A DNA stretch of 64,000 nucleotides from Henricia sp. BOLD:AAB3569 (lineage: Eukaryota > Echinodermata > Asteroidea > Spinulosida > Echinasteridae), in NCBI GenBank assembly GCA_037783545.1, contig JBBELK010000096.1:2356001-2420000 (forward strand), in the 5' to 3' direction. This document shows, piece by piece, positions 50,165-63,150 of the stretch. The position numbers and the translations under genes were made by a program. The number at the start of each line of letters is the position of its first letter. The first letter of the stretch is position 1. The notes under the pieces were generated by a model. That model saw nothing but the letters and a program-made list of their open reading frames with translations. It was not told the DNA's origin and ran no database searches.

Positions 50165-51162
50165 ATGCAAAATTTGAAGTTCGTCGGAAAATTTCTTGAC
50201 TAGCAAATTTGCCGAAGTTTGGAGCACACTTTCACCAAATTCCCGTCCCAAACAAAACTGAGCATGCGCACGAGTCAGGAGTACACGGACAGCCACGGTC
50301 TGCAGAGCAGGCAGGAAGCCCGAGCCCAGTTTTCCCTAAACTCTGAAATTTCTCGGCCATTTCCCGGCGAAAGTCTGTCAATTTTTCAGGACAAGTGCGG
50401 AATATATAGACTGTTTGGAGTATGCAAAATTTGAAGTTCGTCGGACGTTTGGACCACACTTTGACCAAATTCCCGTCCCAAACAAGACTGAGCATGCGCA
50501 CGAGTCAGGAGTACACGGACAGCCACGGTCTGCAGAGCAGGCAGGAAGCCCGAGCCCAGTTTTCCCTAAACTCTGAAATTTCTCGGCCATTTCCAGGCGA
50601 AAGTCTGTCAATTTTTCAGGACAAGTGCGGAATATAGACTGTTTGGAGCATGCAAAATTTGAAGTTCGTCGGAAAATTTCTTGACTTGCAAATTTGCCGA
50701 CGTTTGGACCACACTTTGACCAAATTCCCGTCCCAAACAAGACTGAGCATGCGCACGAGTCAGGAGTACACGGACAGCCACGGTCTGCAGAGCAGGCAGG
50801 AAGCCCGAGCCCAGTTTTCCCTAAACTCTTAAATTTCTCGGCCATTTCCCGGCGAAAGTCTGTCAATTTTTCAGGACAAGTGCGGAATATAGACTGTTTG
50901 GAGCATGCAACATTTGAAGCTCGTCGCAAAATTTCTTGACTTCCAAATTTGCCGACGTTTGGACCACACTTTGACCAAATTCCCGTCCCAAACAAGACTG
51001 AGCATGCGCACGAGTGATCAGGAGTACACGGACAGCCACGGTCCGCAGAGCAGGCAAGAAGCCCGAGCCCAGTTTTCTCTAAACTCTGAAATTTCTCGGC
51101 CATTTGCCGGCGAAAGTCTGTCAATTTTTCAGGACAAGTGCGGAATATAGACTGTTTGGAGC

Positions 51163-51416
51163 ATGCAACATTTGAAGTTCGTCGGAAAATTTCTTGACTA
51201 GCAAATTTGCCGAAGTTTGGAGCACACTTTGACCAAATTCCCGTCCCAAACAAGACTGAGCATGCGCACGAGTCAGGAGTACACGGACAGCCACGGTCTG
51301 CAGAGCAGGCGGAAGCCCGAGCCCAGTTTTCCCTAAACTCTGAAATTTCTCGGCCATTTCCCTGCGAAAGTCTGTCAATTTTTCAGGACAAGTGCGGAAT
51401 ATGGACTGTTTGGAGC
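51163..51416. repeat. Chimeric unit b/e at an exchange point (254 bp)
   Basis: The head is class b-like (GCAACATTTG, CTAGCAAATTTGCCGAAG, GGAGCAC) but continues with CTTTGACC and AACAAGACTG, and the tail is class e (CCCTGCGAAAG, AATATGG). One base is lost in GAGCAGGCGGAAG (about 51,310). Left of it the order matches 31,992-32,900; right of it the order matches 33,731 onward. It therefore marks a deletion or exchange joint relative to the 32-34 kb region. Confidence 0.82.
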
Positions 51417-53726
51417 ATGCACAATTTGAAGTTCGTCGGAAAATTTCTTGACTTGCAAAATTGCCGACGTTTGGACCACACTTTGACAAAATTCCTGTCC
51501 CAAACAAGACTGAGCATGCGCACGAGTCAGGAGTACACGGACAGCCACGGTCTGCAGAGCAGGCAGGCAGCCCGAGGCTAGTTTTCCCTAAACTCTGAAA
51601 TTTCTCGGCCATTTCCCGGCGAAAGTCTGTCAATTTTTCAGGACAAGTGCGGAATATAGACTGTTTGGAGCATGCAACATTTGAAGTTCGTCGCAAAATT
51701 TCTTGACTTCCAAATTTGCCGACGTTTGGACAACACTTTGACCAAATTCCCGTCCCAAACAAGACTGAGCATGCGCACGAGTGATCAGGAGTACACGGAC
51801 AGCCACGGTCCGCAGAGCAGGCAAGAAGCCCGAGCCCAGTTGTCCCTAAACTCTGAAATTTCTCGGCCATTTGCCGGCGAAAGTCTGTCAATTTTTCAGG
51901 ACAAGTGCGGAATATAGACTGTTTGGAGCATGCAAAATTTGAAGTTCGTCGGAAATTTTCTTGACTAGCAAATTTGCCGAAGTTTGGAGCACACTTTCAC
52001 CAAATTCCCGTCCCAAACAAAACTGAGCATGCGCACGAGTCAGGAGTACACGGACAGCCACGGTCTGCAGAGCAGGCAGGAAGCCCGAGCCCAGTTTTCC
52101 CTAAACTCTGAAATTTATCGGCCATTTCCCGGCGAGAGTCTGTCAATTTTTCAGGACAAGTGCGGAATATAGACTGTTTGGAACATGCAAAATTTGAAGT
52201 TCGTCGGAAAATTTCTTGACTTCCAAATTTGCCGACGTTTGGACCACACTTTGACCAAATTCCCGTCCCAAACAAGACTGAGCATGCGCACGAGTGATCA
52301 GGAGTACACGGACAGCCACGGTCTGCAAAGCAGGCAGGAAGCCCGAGCCCAGTTTTCCCTAAACTCTGAAATTTCTCGGCCATTTCCCGGCGAAAGTCTG
52401 TCAATTTTTCAGGACAAGTGCGGAATATAGAGTGTTTGGAGCATGCAAAATTTGAAGTTCGTCGGAAAATTTCTTGACTTGCAAATTTGCCGACGTTTGG
52501 ACCACACTTTGACCAAATTCCCGTCCCAAACAAGACTGAGCATGCGCACGAGTCAGGAGTACACGGACAGCCACGGTCTGCAGAGCAGGCAGGAAGCCCG
52601 AGCCCAGTTTTCCCTAAACTCTTAAATTTCTCGGCCATTTCCCGGCGAAAGTCTGTCAATTTTTCAGGACAAGTGCGGAATATAGACTGTTTGGAGCATG
52701 CAACATTTGAAGTTCGTCGCAAAATTTCTTGACTTCCAAATTTGCCGACGTTTGGACAACACTTTGACCAAATTCCCGTCCCAAACAAGACTGAGCATGC
52801 GCACGAGTGATCAGGAGTACACGGACAGCCACGGTCCGCAGAGCAGGCAAGAAGCCCGAGCCCAGTTTTCCCTAAACTCTGAAATTTCTCGGCCATTTGC
52901 CGGCGAAAGTCTGTCAATTTTTCAGGACAAGTGCGGAATATAGACTGTTTGGAGCATGCAAAATTTGAAGTTCGTCGGAAAATTTCTTGACTAGCAAATT
53001 TGCCGAAGTTTGGAGCACACTTTCACCAAATTCCCGTCCCAAACAAAACTGAGCATGCGCACGAGTCAGGAGTACACGGACAGCCACGGTCTGCAGAGCA
53101 GGCAGGAAGCCCGAGCCCAGTTTTCCCTAAACTCTGAAATTTCTCGGCCATTTCCCGGCGAAAGTCTGTCAATTTTTCAGGACAAGTGCGGAATATAGAC
53201 TGTTTGGAGCATGCAACATTTGAAGCTCGTCGCAAAATTTCTTGACTTCCAAATTTGCCGACGTTTGGACCACACTTTGACCAAATTCCCGTCCCAAACA
53301 AGACTGAGCATGCGCACGAGTGATCAGGAGTACACGGACAGCCACGGTCCGCAGAGCAGGCAAGAAGCCCGAGCCCAGTTTTCTCTAAACTCTGAAATTT
53401 CTCGGCCATTTGCCGGCGAAAGTCTGTCAATTTTTCAGGACAAGTGCGGAATATAGACTGTTTGGAGCATGCAACATTTGAAGTTCGTCGCAAAATTTCT
53501 TGACTTCCAAATTTGCCGACGTTTGGACAACACTTTGACCAAATTCCCGTCCCAAACAAGACTGAGCATGCGCACGAGTGATCAGGAGTACACGGACAGC
53601 CACGGTCCGCAGAGCAGGCAAGAAGCCCGAGCCCAGTTTTCCCTAAACTCTGAAATTTCTCGGCCATTTGCCGGCGAAAGTCTGTCAATTTTTCAGGACA
53701 AGTGCGGAATATAGACTGTTTGGAGC

Positions 53727-55778
53727 ATGCAAAATTTGAAGTTCGTCGGAAAATTTCTTGACTAGCAAATTTGCCGAAGTTTGGAGCACACTTTCACCAA
53801 ATTCCCGTCCCAAACAAAACTGAGCATGCGCACGAGTCAGGAGTACACGGACAGCCACGGTCTGCAGAGCTGGCAGGAAGCCCGAGCCCAGTTTTCCCTA
53901 AACTCTGAAATTTCTCGGCCATTTCCCGGCGAAAGTCTGTCAATTTTTCAGGACAAGTGCGGAATATAGACTGTTTGGAACATGCAAAATTTGAAGTTCG
54001 TCGGAAAATTTCTTGACTTCCAAATTTGCCGACGTTTGGACCACACTTTGACCAAATTCCCGTCCCAAACAAGACTGAGCATGCGCACGAGTGATCAGGA
54101 GTACACGGACAGCCACGGTCTGCAGAGCAGGCAGGAAGCCCGAGCCCAGTTTTCCCTAAACTCTGAAATTTCTCGGCCATTTCCCGGCGAAAGTCTGTAA
54201 ATTTTTCAGGACAAGTGCGGAATATAGAGTGTTTGGAGCATGCAAAATTTGAAGTTCGTCGGAAAATTTCTTGACTTGCAAATTTGCCGACGTTTGGACC
54301 ACACTTTGACCAAATTCCCGTCCCAAACAAGACTGAGCATGCGCACGAGTCATGAGTACACGGACAGCCACGGTCTGCAGAGCAGGCAGGAAGCCCGAGC
54401 CCAGTTTTCCCTAAACTCTTAAATTTCTCGGCCATTTCCCGGCGAAAGTCTGTCAATTTTTCAGGACAAGTGCGGAATATAGACTGTTTGGAGCATGCAA
54501 CATTTGAAGTTCGTCGCAAAATTTCTTGACTTCCAAATTTGCCGACGTTTGGACAACACTTTGACCAAATTCCCGTCCCAAACAAGACTGAGCATGCGCA
54601 CGAGTGATCAGGAGTACACGGACAGCCACGGTCCGCAGAGCAGGCAAGAAGCCCGAGCCCAGTTTTCCCTAAACTCTGAAATTTCTCGGCCATTTGCCGG
54701 CGAAAGTCTGTCAATTTTTCAGGACAAGTGCGGAATATAGACTGTTTGGAGCATGCAAAATTTGAAGTTCGTCGGAAAATTTCTTGACTAGCAAATTTGC
54801 CGAAGTTTGGAGCACACTTTCACCAAATTCCCGTCCCAAACAAAACTGAGCATGCGCACGAGTCAGGAGTACACGGACAGCCACGGTCTGCAGAGCTGGC
54901 AGGAAGCCCGAGCCCAGTTTTCCCTAAACTCTGAAATTTCTCGGCCATTTCCCGGCGAAAGTCTGTCAATTTTTCAGGACAAGTGCGGAATATAGACTGT
55001 TTGGAACATGCAAAATTTGAAGTTCGTCGGAAAATTTCTTGACTTCCAAATTTGCCGACGTTTGGACCACACTTTGACCAAATTCCCGTCCCAAACAAGA
55101 CTGAGCATGCGCACGAGTGATCAGGAGTACACGGACAGCCACGGTCTGCAGAGCAGGCAGGAAGCCCGAGCCCAGTTTTCCCTAAACTCTGAAATTTCTC
55201 GGCCATTTCCCGGCGAAAGTCTGTAAATTTTTCAGGACAAGTGCGGAATATAGAGTGTTTGGAGCATGCAAAATTTGAAGTTCGTCGGAAAATTTCTTGA
55301 CTTGCAAATTTGCCGACGTTTGGACCACACTTTGACCAAATTCCCGTCCCAAACAAGACTGAGCATGCGCACGAGTCATGAGTACACGGACAGCCACGGT
55401 CTGCAGAGCAGGCAGGAAGCCCGAGCCCAGTTTTCCCTAAACTCTTAAATTTCTCGGCCATTTCCCGGCGAAAGTCTGTCAATTTTTCAGGACAAGTGCG
55501 GAATATAGACTGTTTGGAGCATGCAACATTTGAAGTTCGTCGCAAAATTTCTTGACTTCCAAATTTGCCGACGTTTGGACAACACTTTGACCAAATTCCC
55601 GTCCCAAACAAGACTGAGCATGCGCACGAGTGATCAGGAGTACACGGACAGCCACGGTCCGCAGAGCAGGCAAGAAGCCCGAGCCCAGTTTTCCCTAAAC
55701 TCTGAAATTTCTCGGCCATTTGCCGGCGAAAGTCTGTCAATTTTTCAGGACAAGTGCGGAATATAGACTGTTTGGAGC
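53727..55778. repeat. Two tandem b-h-g-a cassettes (2 x 1,026 bp)
   Basis: Copies 53727-54752 and 54753-55778 share the private alleles GAGCTGGCAGG, AGTCTGTAAATTTTTC (about 54,196 and 55,222) and GAGTCATGAGTAC (54,349 and 55,375). They look identical, so the duplication is very recent. A relative at 59118 carries GTCATGATTAC, derived from the same GTCATG allele. Confidence 0.9.
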
Positions 55779-56546
55779 ATGCAACATTTGAAGTTCGTCG
55801 AAAAATTTCTTGACTAGCAAATTTGCCGAAGTTTGGACAACACTTTGACCAAATTCCCGTCCCAAACAAAACTGAGCATGCGCACGAGTCAGGAGTACAC
55901 GGACAGCCACGGTCTGCAGAGCAGGCAGGAAGCCCGAGCCCAGTTTTCCCTAAACTCTGAAATTTCTCGGCCATTTCCCGGCGAAAGTCTGTCAATTTTT
56001 CAGGACAAGTGCGGAATATAGACTGTTTGGAGCATGCAAAATTTGAAGTTCGTCGGAAAATTTCCTGACTTCCAAATTTGCCGACGTTTGGACCACACTT
56101 TGACCAAATTCCCGTCCCAAACAAGACTGAGCATGCGCACGAGTCAGGAGTACACGGACAGCCACGGTCTGCAGAGCAGGCAGGAAGCCCGAGCCCAGTT
56201 TTCCCTAAACTCTGAAATTTCTCGGCCATTTCCCTGCGAAAGTCTGTCAATTTTTCAGGACAAGTGCGGAATATAGACTGTTTGGAGCATGCACAATTTG
56301 AAGTTCGTCGGAAAATTTCTTGACTTCCAAATTTGCCGACGTTTGGACAACACTTTGACCAAATTCCCGTCCCAAACAAGACTGAGCATGCGCACGAGTG
56401 ATCAGGAGTACACGGACAGCCACGGTCCGCAGAGCAGGCAAGAAGCCCGAGCCCAGTTTTCCCTAAACTCTGAAATTTCTCGGCCATTTGCCGGCGAAAG
56501 TCTGTCAATTTTTCAGGACAAGTGCGGAATATAGACTGTTTGGAGC

Positions 56547-58280
56547 ATGCAAAATTTGAAGTTCGTCGGAAAATTTCTTGACTAGCAAATTTGCCGAAGT
56601 TTGGAGCACACTTTCACCAAATTCCCGTCCCAAACAAAACTGAGCATGCGCACGAGTCAGGAGTACACGGACAGCCACGGTCTGCACAGCAGGCAGGAAG
56701 CCCGAGCCCAGTTTTCCCTAAACTCTGAAATTTCTCGGCCATTTCCCGGCGAAAGTCTGTCAATTTTTCAGGACAAGTGCGGAATATAGACTGTTTGGAA
56801 CATGCACAATTTGAAGTTCGTCGGAAAATTTCTTGACTTCCAAATTTGCCGACGTTTGGACCACACTTTGACCAAATTCCCGTCCCAAACAAGACTGAGC
56901 ATGCGCACGAGTGATCAGGAGTACACGGACAGCCACGGTCTGCAGAGCAGGCAGGAAGCCCGAGCCCAGTTTTCCCTAAACTCTGAAATTTCTCGGCCAT
57001 TTCCCGGCGAAAGTCTGTCAATTTTTCAGGACAAGTGCGGAATATAGAGTGTTTGGAGCATGCAAAATTTGAAGTTCGTCGGAAAATTTCTTGACTTGCA
57101 AATTTGCAGACGTTTGGACCACACTTTGACCAAATTCCCGTCCCAAACAAGACTGAGCATGCGCACGAGTCAGGAGTACACGGACAGCCACGGTCTGCAG
57201 AGCAGGCAGGAAGCCCGAGCCCAGTTTTCCCTAAACTCTTAAATTTCTCGGCCATTTCCCGGCGAAAGTCTGTCAATTTTTCAGGACAAGTGCGGAATAT
57301 AGACTGTTTGGAGCATGCAAAATGTGAAGTTCGTCGGAAAATTTCTTGACTTCCAAATTTGCCGACGTTTGGACCACACTTTGACCAAATTCCCGTCCCA
57401 AACAAGACTGAGCATGCGCACGAGTGATCAGGAGTACACGGACAGCCACGGTCTGCAGAACAGGCAGGAAGCCCGAGCCCAGTTTTCCCTAAACTCTGAA
57501 ATTTCTCGGCCATTTCCCGGCGAAAGTCTGTCAATTTTTCAGGACAAGTGCGGAATATAGACTGTTTGGAGCATGCCAAATTTGAAGTTCGTCGGAAAAT
57601 TTCTTGACTTGCAAATTTGCCGACGTTTGGACCACACTTTGACCAAATTCCCGTCCCAAACAAGACTGAGCATGCGCACGAGTCAGGAGTACACGGACAG
57701 CCACGGTCTGCAGAGCAGGCAGGAAGCCCGAGCCCAGTTTTCCCTAAACTCTGAAATTTCTCGGCCATTTCCAGGCGAAAGTCTGTAAATTGTTCAGGAC
57801 AAGTGCGGAGGAATATGGACTGTTTGGAGCATGCACAATTTGAAGTTCGTCGGAAAATTTCTTGACTTGCAAATTTGCCGACGTTTGGACCACACTTTGA
57901 CCAAATTCCCGTCCCAAACAAGACTGAGCATGCGCACGAGTCAGGAGTACACGGACAGCCACGGTCTGCAGAGCAGGCAGGAAGCCCGAGCCCAGTTTTC
58001 CCTAAACTCTGAAATTTCTCGGCCATTTCCCGGCGAAAGTCTGTCAATTTTTCAGGACAAGTGCGGAATATAGACTGTTTGGAGCATGCAAAATTTGAAG
58101 TTCGTCGGAAAATTTATTGACTTCCAAATTTGCCGACGTTTGTACCACACTTTGACCAAATTCCCGTCCCAAACAAGACTGAGCATGCGCACGAGTGATC
58201 AGGAGTACACGGACAGCCACGGTCCGCAGAGCAGGCAAGAAGCCCGAGCCCAGTTTTCCCTAAACTCTTAAATTTCTCGG
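56547..58280. repeat. Long-period duplication, copy 1 (4,872 bp offset)
   Basis: Units at 56547, 56802, 57060, 57315, 57573, 57831 and 58086 recur at 61419, 61674, 61932, 62187, 62445, 62703 and 62958. Shared private alleles are GGTCTGCACAGC (56,685 and 61,557), AATTTGCAGACG (57,104 and 61,976) and GTCTGTAAATTGTTCAGG (57,782 and 62,654). The offset equals 19 units. Confidence 0.9.
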
Positions 58281-58859
58281 CCATTTCCAGGCGAAAGTCT
58301 GTCAATTTTTCAGGACAAGTGCGGAGGAATATGGACTGTTTGGAGCATGCACAATTTGAAGTTCGTCGGAAAATTTCTTGACTTGCAAATTTGCCGACGT
58401 TTGGACCACACTTTGACCAAATTCCCGTCCCAAACAAGACTGAGCATGCGCACGAGTCAGGAGTACACGGACAGCCACGGTCTGCAGAGCAGGCAGGAAG
58501 CCCGAGCCCAGTTTTCCCTAAACTCTGAAATTTCTCGGCCATTTCCCGGCGAAAGTCTGTCAATTTTTCAGGACAAGTGCGGAATATAGACTGTTTGGAG
58601 CATGCAAAATTTGAAGTTCGTCGGAAAATTTATTGACTTCCAAATTTGCCGACGTTTGTACCACACTTTGACCAAATTCCCGTCCCAAACAAGACTGAGC
58701 ATGCGCACGAGTGATCAGGAGTACACGGACAGCCACGGTCCGCAGAGCAGGCAAGAAGCCCGAGCCCAGTTTTCCCTAAACTCTTAAATTTCTCGGCCAT
58801 TTCCCGGCGAAAGTCTGTCAATTTTTCAGGACAAGTGCGAAATATAGACTGTTTGGAGC
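57831..58859. repeat. Two-unit tandem duplication (516 bp)
   Basis: A d-like unit (57831) and a unit with AATTTATTGAC, TTTGTACCAC and +GAT (58086) are repeated at 58347 and 58602. The first pair ends with +GGA, so its second member is 261 bp; the second pair ends GTGCGAAATATAG. Copy 2 of the 4.87 kb duplication (62703, 62958) has only one such pair. Confidence 0.88.
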
Positions 58860-61418
58860 ATGCAAAATGTGAAGTTCGTCGGAAAATTTCTTGACTTCCA
58901 AATTTGCCGACGTTTGGACCACACTTTGACCAAATTCCCGTCCCAAACAAGACTGAGCATGCGCACGAGTGATCAGGAGTACACGGACAGCCACGGTCTG
59001 CAGAGCAGGCAGGAAGCCCGAGCCCAGTTTTCCCTAAACTCTGAAATTTCTCGGCCATTTCCCGGCGAAAGTCTGTAAATTTTTCAGGACAAGTGCGGAA
59101 TATAGAGTGTTTGGAGCATGCAAAATTTGAAGTTCGTCGGAAAATTTCTTGACTTGCAAATTTGCCGACGTTTGGACCACACTTTGACCAAATTCCCGTC
59201 CCAAACAAGACTGAGCATGCGCACGAGTCATGATTACACGGACAGCCACGGTCTGCAGAGCAGGCAGGAAGCCCGAGCCCAGTTTTCCCTAAACTCTTAA
59301 ATTTCTCGGCCATTTCCCGGCGAAAGTCTGTCAATTTTTCAGGACAAGTGCGGAATATAGACTGTTTGGAGCATGCAACATTTGAAGTTCGTCGCAAAAT
59401 TTCTTGACTTCCAAATTTGCCGACGTTTGGACAACACTTTGACCAAATTCCCGTCCCAAACAAGACTGAGCATGCGCACGAGTGATCAGGAGTACACGGA
59501 CAGCCACGGTCCGCAGAGCAGGCAAGAAGCCCGAGCCCAGTTTTCCCTAAACTCTGAAATTTCTCGGCCATTTGCCGGCGAAAGTCTGTCAATTTTTCAG
59601 GACAAGTGCGGAATATAGACTGTTTGGAGCATGCAAAATTTGAAGTTCGTCGGAAAATTTCTTGACTAGCAAATTTGCCGAAGGTTGGAGCACACTTTCA
59701 CCAAATTCCCGTCCCAAACAAAACTGAGCATGCGCACGAGTCAGGAGTACACGGACAGCCACGGTCTGCAGAGCAGGCAGGAAGCCCGAGCCCAGTTTTC
59801 CCTAAACTCTGAAATTTCTCGGCCATTTCCCGGCGAAAGTCTGTCAATTTTTCAGGACAAGTGCGGAATATAGACTGTTTGGAGCATGCAAAATTTGAAG
59901 TTCGTCGGAAAATTTCCTGACTTCCAAATTTGCCGACGTTTGGACCACACTTTGACCAAATTCCCGTCCCAAACAAGACTGAGCATGCGCACGAGTCAGG
60001 AGTACACGGACAGCCACGGTCTGCAGAGCAGGCAGGAAGCCCGAGCCCAGTTTTCCCTAAACTCTGAAATTTCTCGGCCATTTCCCTGCGAAAGTCTGTC
60101 AATTTTTCAGGACAAGTGCGGAATATGGACTGTTTGGAGCATGCACAATTTGAAGTTCGTCGGAAAATTTCTTGACTTGCAAATTTGCCGACGTTTGGAC
60201 CACACTTTGACAAAATTCCTGTCCCAAACAAGACTGAGCATGCGCACGAGTCAGGAGTACACGGACAGCCACGGTCCGCAGAGCAGGCAAGAAGCCCGAG
60301 CCCAGTTTTCCCTAAACTCTGAAATTTCTCGGCCATTTGCCGGCGAAAGTCTGTCAATTTTTCAGGACAAGTGCGGAATATAGACTGTTTGGAGCATGCA
60401 ACATTTGAAGTTCGTCGGAAAATTTCTTGACTAGCAAATTTGCCGAAGTTTGGACAACACTTTGACCAAATTCCCGTCCCAAACAAAACTGAGCATGCGC
60501 ACGAGTCAGGAGTACACGGACAGCCACGGTCTGCAGAGCAGGCAGGAAGCCCGAGCCCAGTTTTCCCTAAACTCTGAAATTTCTCGGCCATTTCCCGGCG
60601 AAAGTCTGTCAATTTTTCAGGACAAGTGCGGAATATAGACTGTTTGGAGCATGCAAAATTTGAAGTTCGTCGGAAAATTTCCGGACTTCCAAATTTGCCG
60701 ACGTTTGGACCACACTTTGACCAAATTCCCGTCCCAAACAAGACTGAGCATGCGCACGAGTCAGGAGTACACGGACAGCCACGGTCTGCAGAGCAGGCAG
60801 GAAGCCCGAGCCCAGTTTTCCCTAAACTCTGAAATTTCTCGGCCATTTCCCTGCGAAAGTCTGTCAATTTTTCAGGACAAGTGCGGAATATGGACTGTTT
60901 GGAGCATGCACAATTTGAAGTTCGTCGGAAAATTTCTTGACTTGCAAATTTGCCGACGTTTGGACCACACTTTGACAAAATTCCTGTCCCAAACAAGACT
61001 GAGCATGCGCACGAGTCAGGAGTACACGGACAGCCACGGTCTGCAGAGCAGGCAGGCAGCCCGAGGCTAGTTTTCCCTAAACTCTGAAATTTCTCGGCCA
61101 TTTCCCGGCGAAAGTCTGTCAATTTTTCAGGACAAGTGCGGAATATAGACTGTTTGGAGCATGCAACATTTGAAGTTCGTCGCAAAATTTCTTGACTTCC
61201 AAATTTGCCGACGTTTGGACAACACTTTGACCAAATTCCCGTCCCAAACAAGACTGAGCATGCGCACGAGTGATCAGGAGTACACGGACAGCCACGGTCC
61301 GCAGAGCAGGCAAGAAGCCCGAGCCCAGTTTTCCCTAAACTCTGAAATTTCTCGGCCATTTGCCGGCGAAAGTCTGTCAATTTTTCAGGACAAGTGCGGA
61401 ATATAGACTGTTTGGAGC

Positions 61419-63150
61419 ATGCAAAATTTGAAGTTCGTCGGAAAATTTCTTGACTAGCAAATTTGCCGAAGTTTGGAGCACACTTTCACCAAATTCCCGT
61501 CCCAAACAAAACTGAGCATGCGCACGAGTCAGGAGTACACGGACAGCCACGGTCTGCACAGCAGGCAGGAAGCCCGAGCCCAGTTTTCCCTAAACTCTGA
61601 AATTTCTCGGCCATTTCCCGGCGAAAGTCTATCAATTTTTCAGGACAAGTGCGGAATATAGACTGTTTGGAACATGCACAATTTGAAGTTCGTCGGAAAA
61701 TTTCTTGACTTCCAAATTTGCCGACGTTTGGACCACACTTTGACCAAATTCCCGTCCCAAACAAGACTGAGCATGCGCACGAGTGATCAGGAGTACACGG
61801 ACAGCCACGGTCTGCAGAGCAGGCAGGAAGCCCGAGCCCAGTTTTCCCTAAACTCTGAAATTTCTCGGCCATTTCCCGGCGAAAGTCTGTCAATTTTTCA
61901 GGACAAGTGCGGAATATAGAGTGTTTGGAGCATGCAAAATTTGAAGTTCGTCGGAAAATTTCTTGACTTGCAAATTTGCAGACGTTTGGACCACACTTTG
62001 ACCAAATTCCCGTCCCAAACAAGACTGAGCATGCGCACGAGTCAGGAGTACACGGACAGCCACGGTCTGCAGAGCAGGCAGGAAGCCCGAGCCCAGTTTT
62101 CCCTAAACTCTTAAATTTCTCGGCCATTTCCCGGCGAAAGTCTGTCAATTTTTCAGGACAAGTGCGGAATATAGACTGTTTGGAGCATGCAAAATGTGAA
62201 GTTCGTCGGAAAATTTCTTGACTTCCAAATTTGCCGACGTTTGGACCACACTTTGACCAAATTCCCGTCCCAAACAAGACTGAGCATGCGCACGAGTGAT
62301 CAGGAGTACACGGACAGCCACGGTCTGCAGAACAGGCAGGAAGCCCGAGCCCAGTTTTCCCTAAACTCTGAAATTTCTCGGCCATTTCCCGGCGAAAGTC
62401 TGTCAATTTTTCAGGACAAGTGCGGAATATAGACTGTTTGGAGCATGCCAAATTTGAAGTTCGTCGGAAAATTTCTTGACTTGCAAATTTGCCGACGTTT
62501 GGACCACACTTTGACCAAATTCCCGTCCCAAACAAGACTGAGCATGCGCACGAGTCAGGAGTACACGGACAGCCACGGTCTGCAGAGCAGGCAGGAAGCC
62601 CGAGCCCAGTTTTCCCTAAACTCTGAAATTTCTCGGCCATTTCCAGGCGAAAGTCTGTAAATTGTTCAGGACAAGTGCGGAGGAATATGGACTGTTTGGA
62701 GCATGCACAATTTGAAGTTCGTCGGAAAATTTCTTGACTTGCAAATTTGCCGACGTTTGGACCACACTTTGACCAAATTCCCGTCCCAAACAAGACTGAG
62801 CATGCGCACGAGTCAGGAGTACACGGACAGCCACGGTCTGCAGAGCAGGCAGGAAGCCCGAGCCCAGTTTTCCCTAAACTCTGAAATTTCTCGGCCATTT
62901 CCCGGCGAAAGTCTGTCAATTTTTCAGGACAAGTGCGGAATATAGACTGTTTGGAGCATGCAAAATTTGAAGTTCGTCGGAAAATTTATTGACTTCCAAA
63001 TTTGCCGACGTTTGTACCACACTTTGACCAAATTCCCGTCCCAAACAAGACTGAGCATGCGCACGAGTGATCAGGAGTACACGGACAGCCACGGTCCGCA
63101 GAGCAGACAAGAAGCCCGAGCCCAGTTTTCCCTAAACTCTTAAATTTCTC
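61419..63150. repeat. Long-period duplication, copy 2
   Basis: This is the partner of 56547-58280. It differs by few bases, for example GTCTATCAA at 61,629 and GAGCAGACAAG at 63,104. Further left the two copies differ by one unit: 60906 (f) plus 61161 (a) correspond to the single chimeric unit 56289 in copy 1. Confidence 0.88.

Larger units (their letters stand above)
30706..56546. repeat. Array domain C, mosaic of unit classes a to h
   Basis: The domain is marked by class a units (GCAACATTTGAAG, TCGTCGCAAAA), first seen in near form at 30706. They are interspersed with classes b (CTAGC...CTTTCACC), c (27 bp deletion), d, e, f, g and h. Two cassettes recur, c-d-e-f-a (1,254-1,256 bp) and b-h-g-a (1,026 bp), separated by irregular a and b pairs. 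Unit order over large parts is repeated, for example 35012-36037 and 51930-52955. No gene or insertion was found. Confidence 0.85.
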
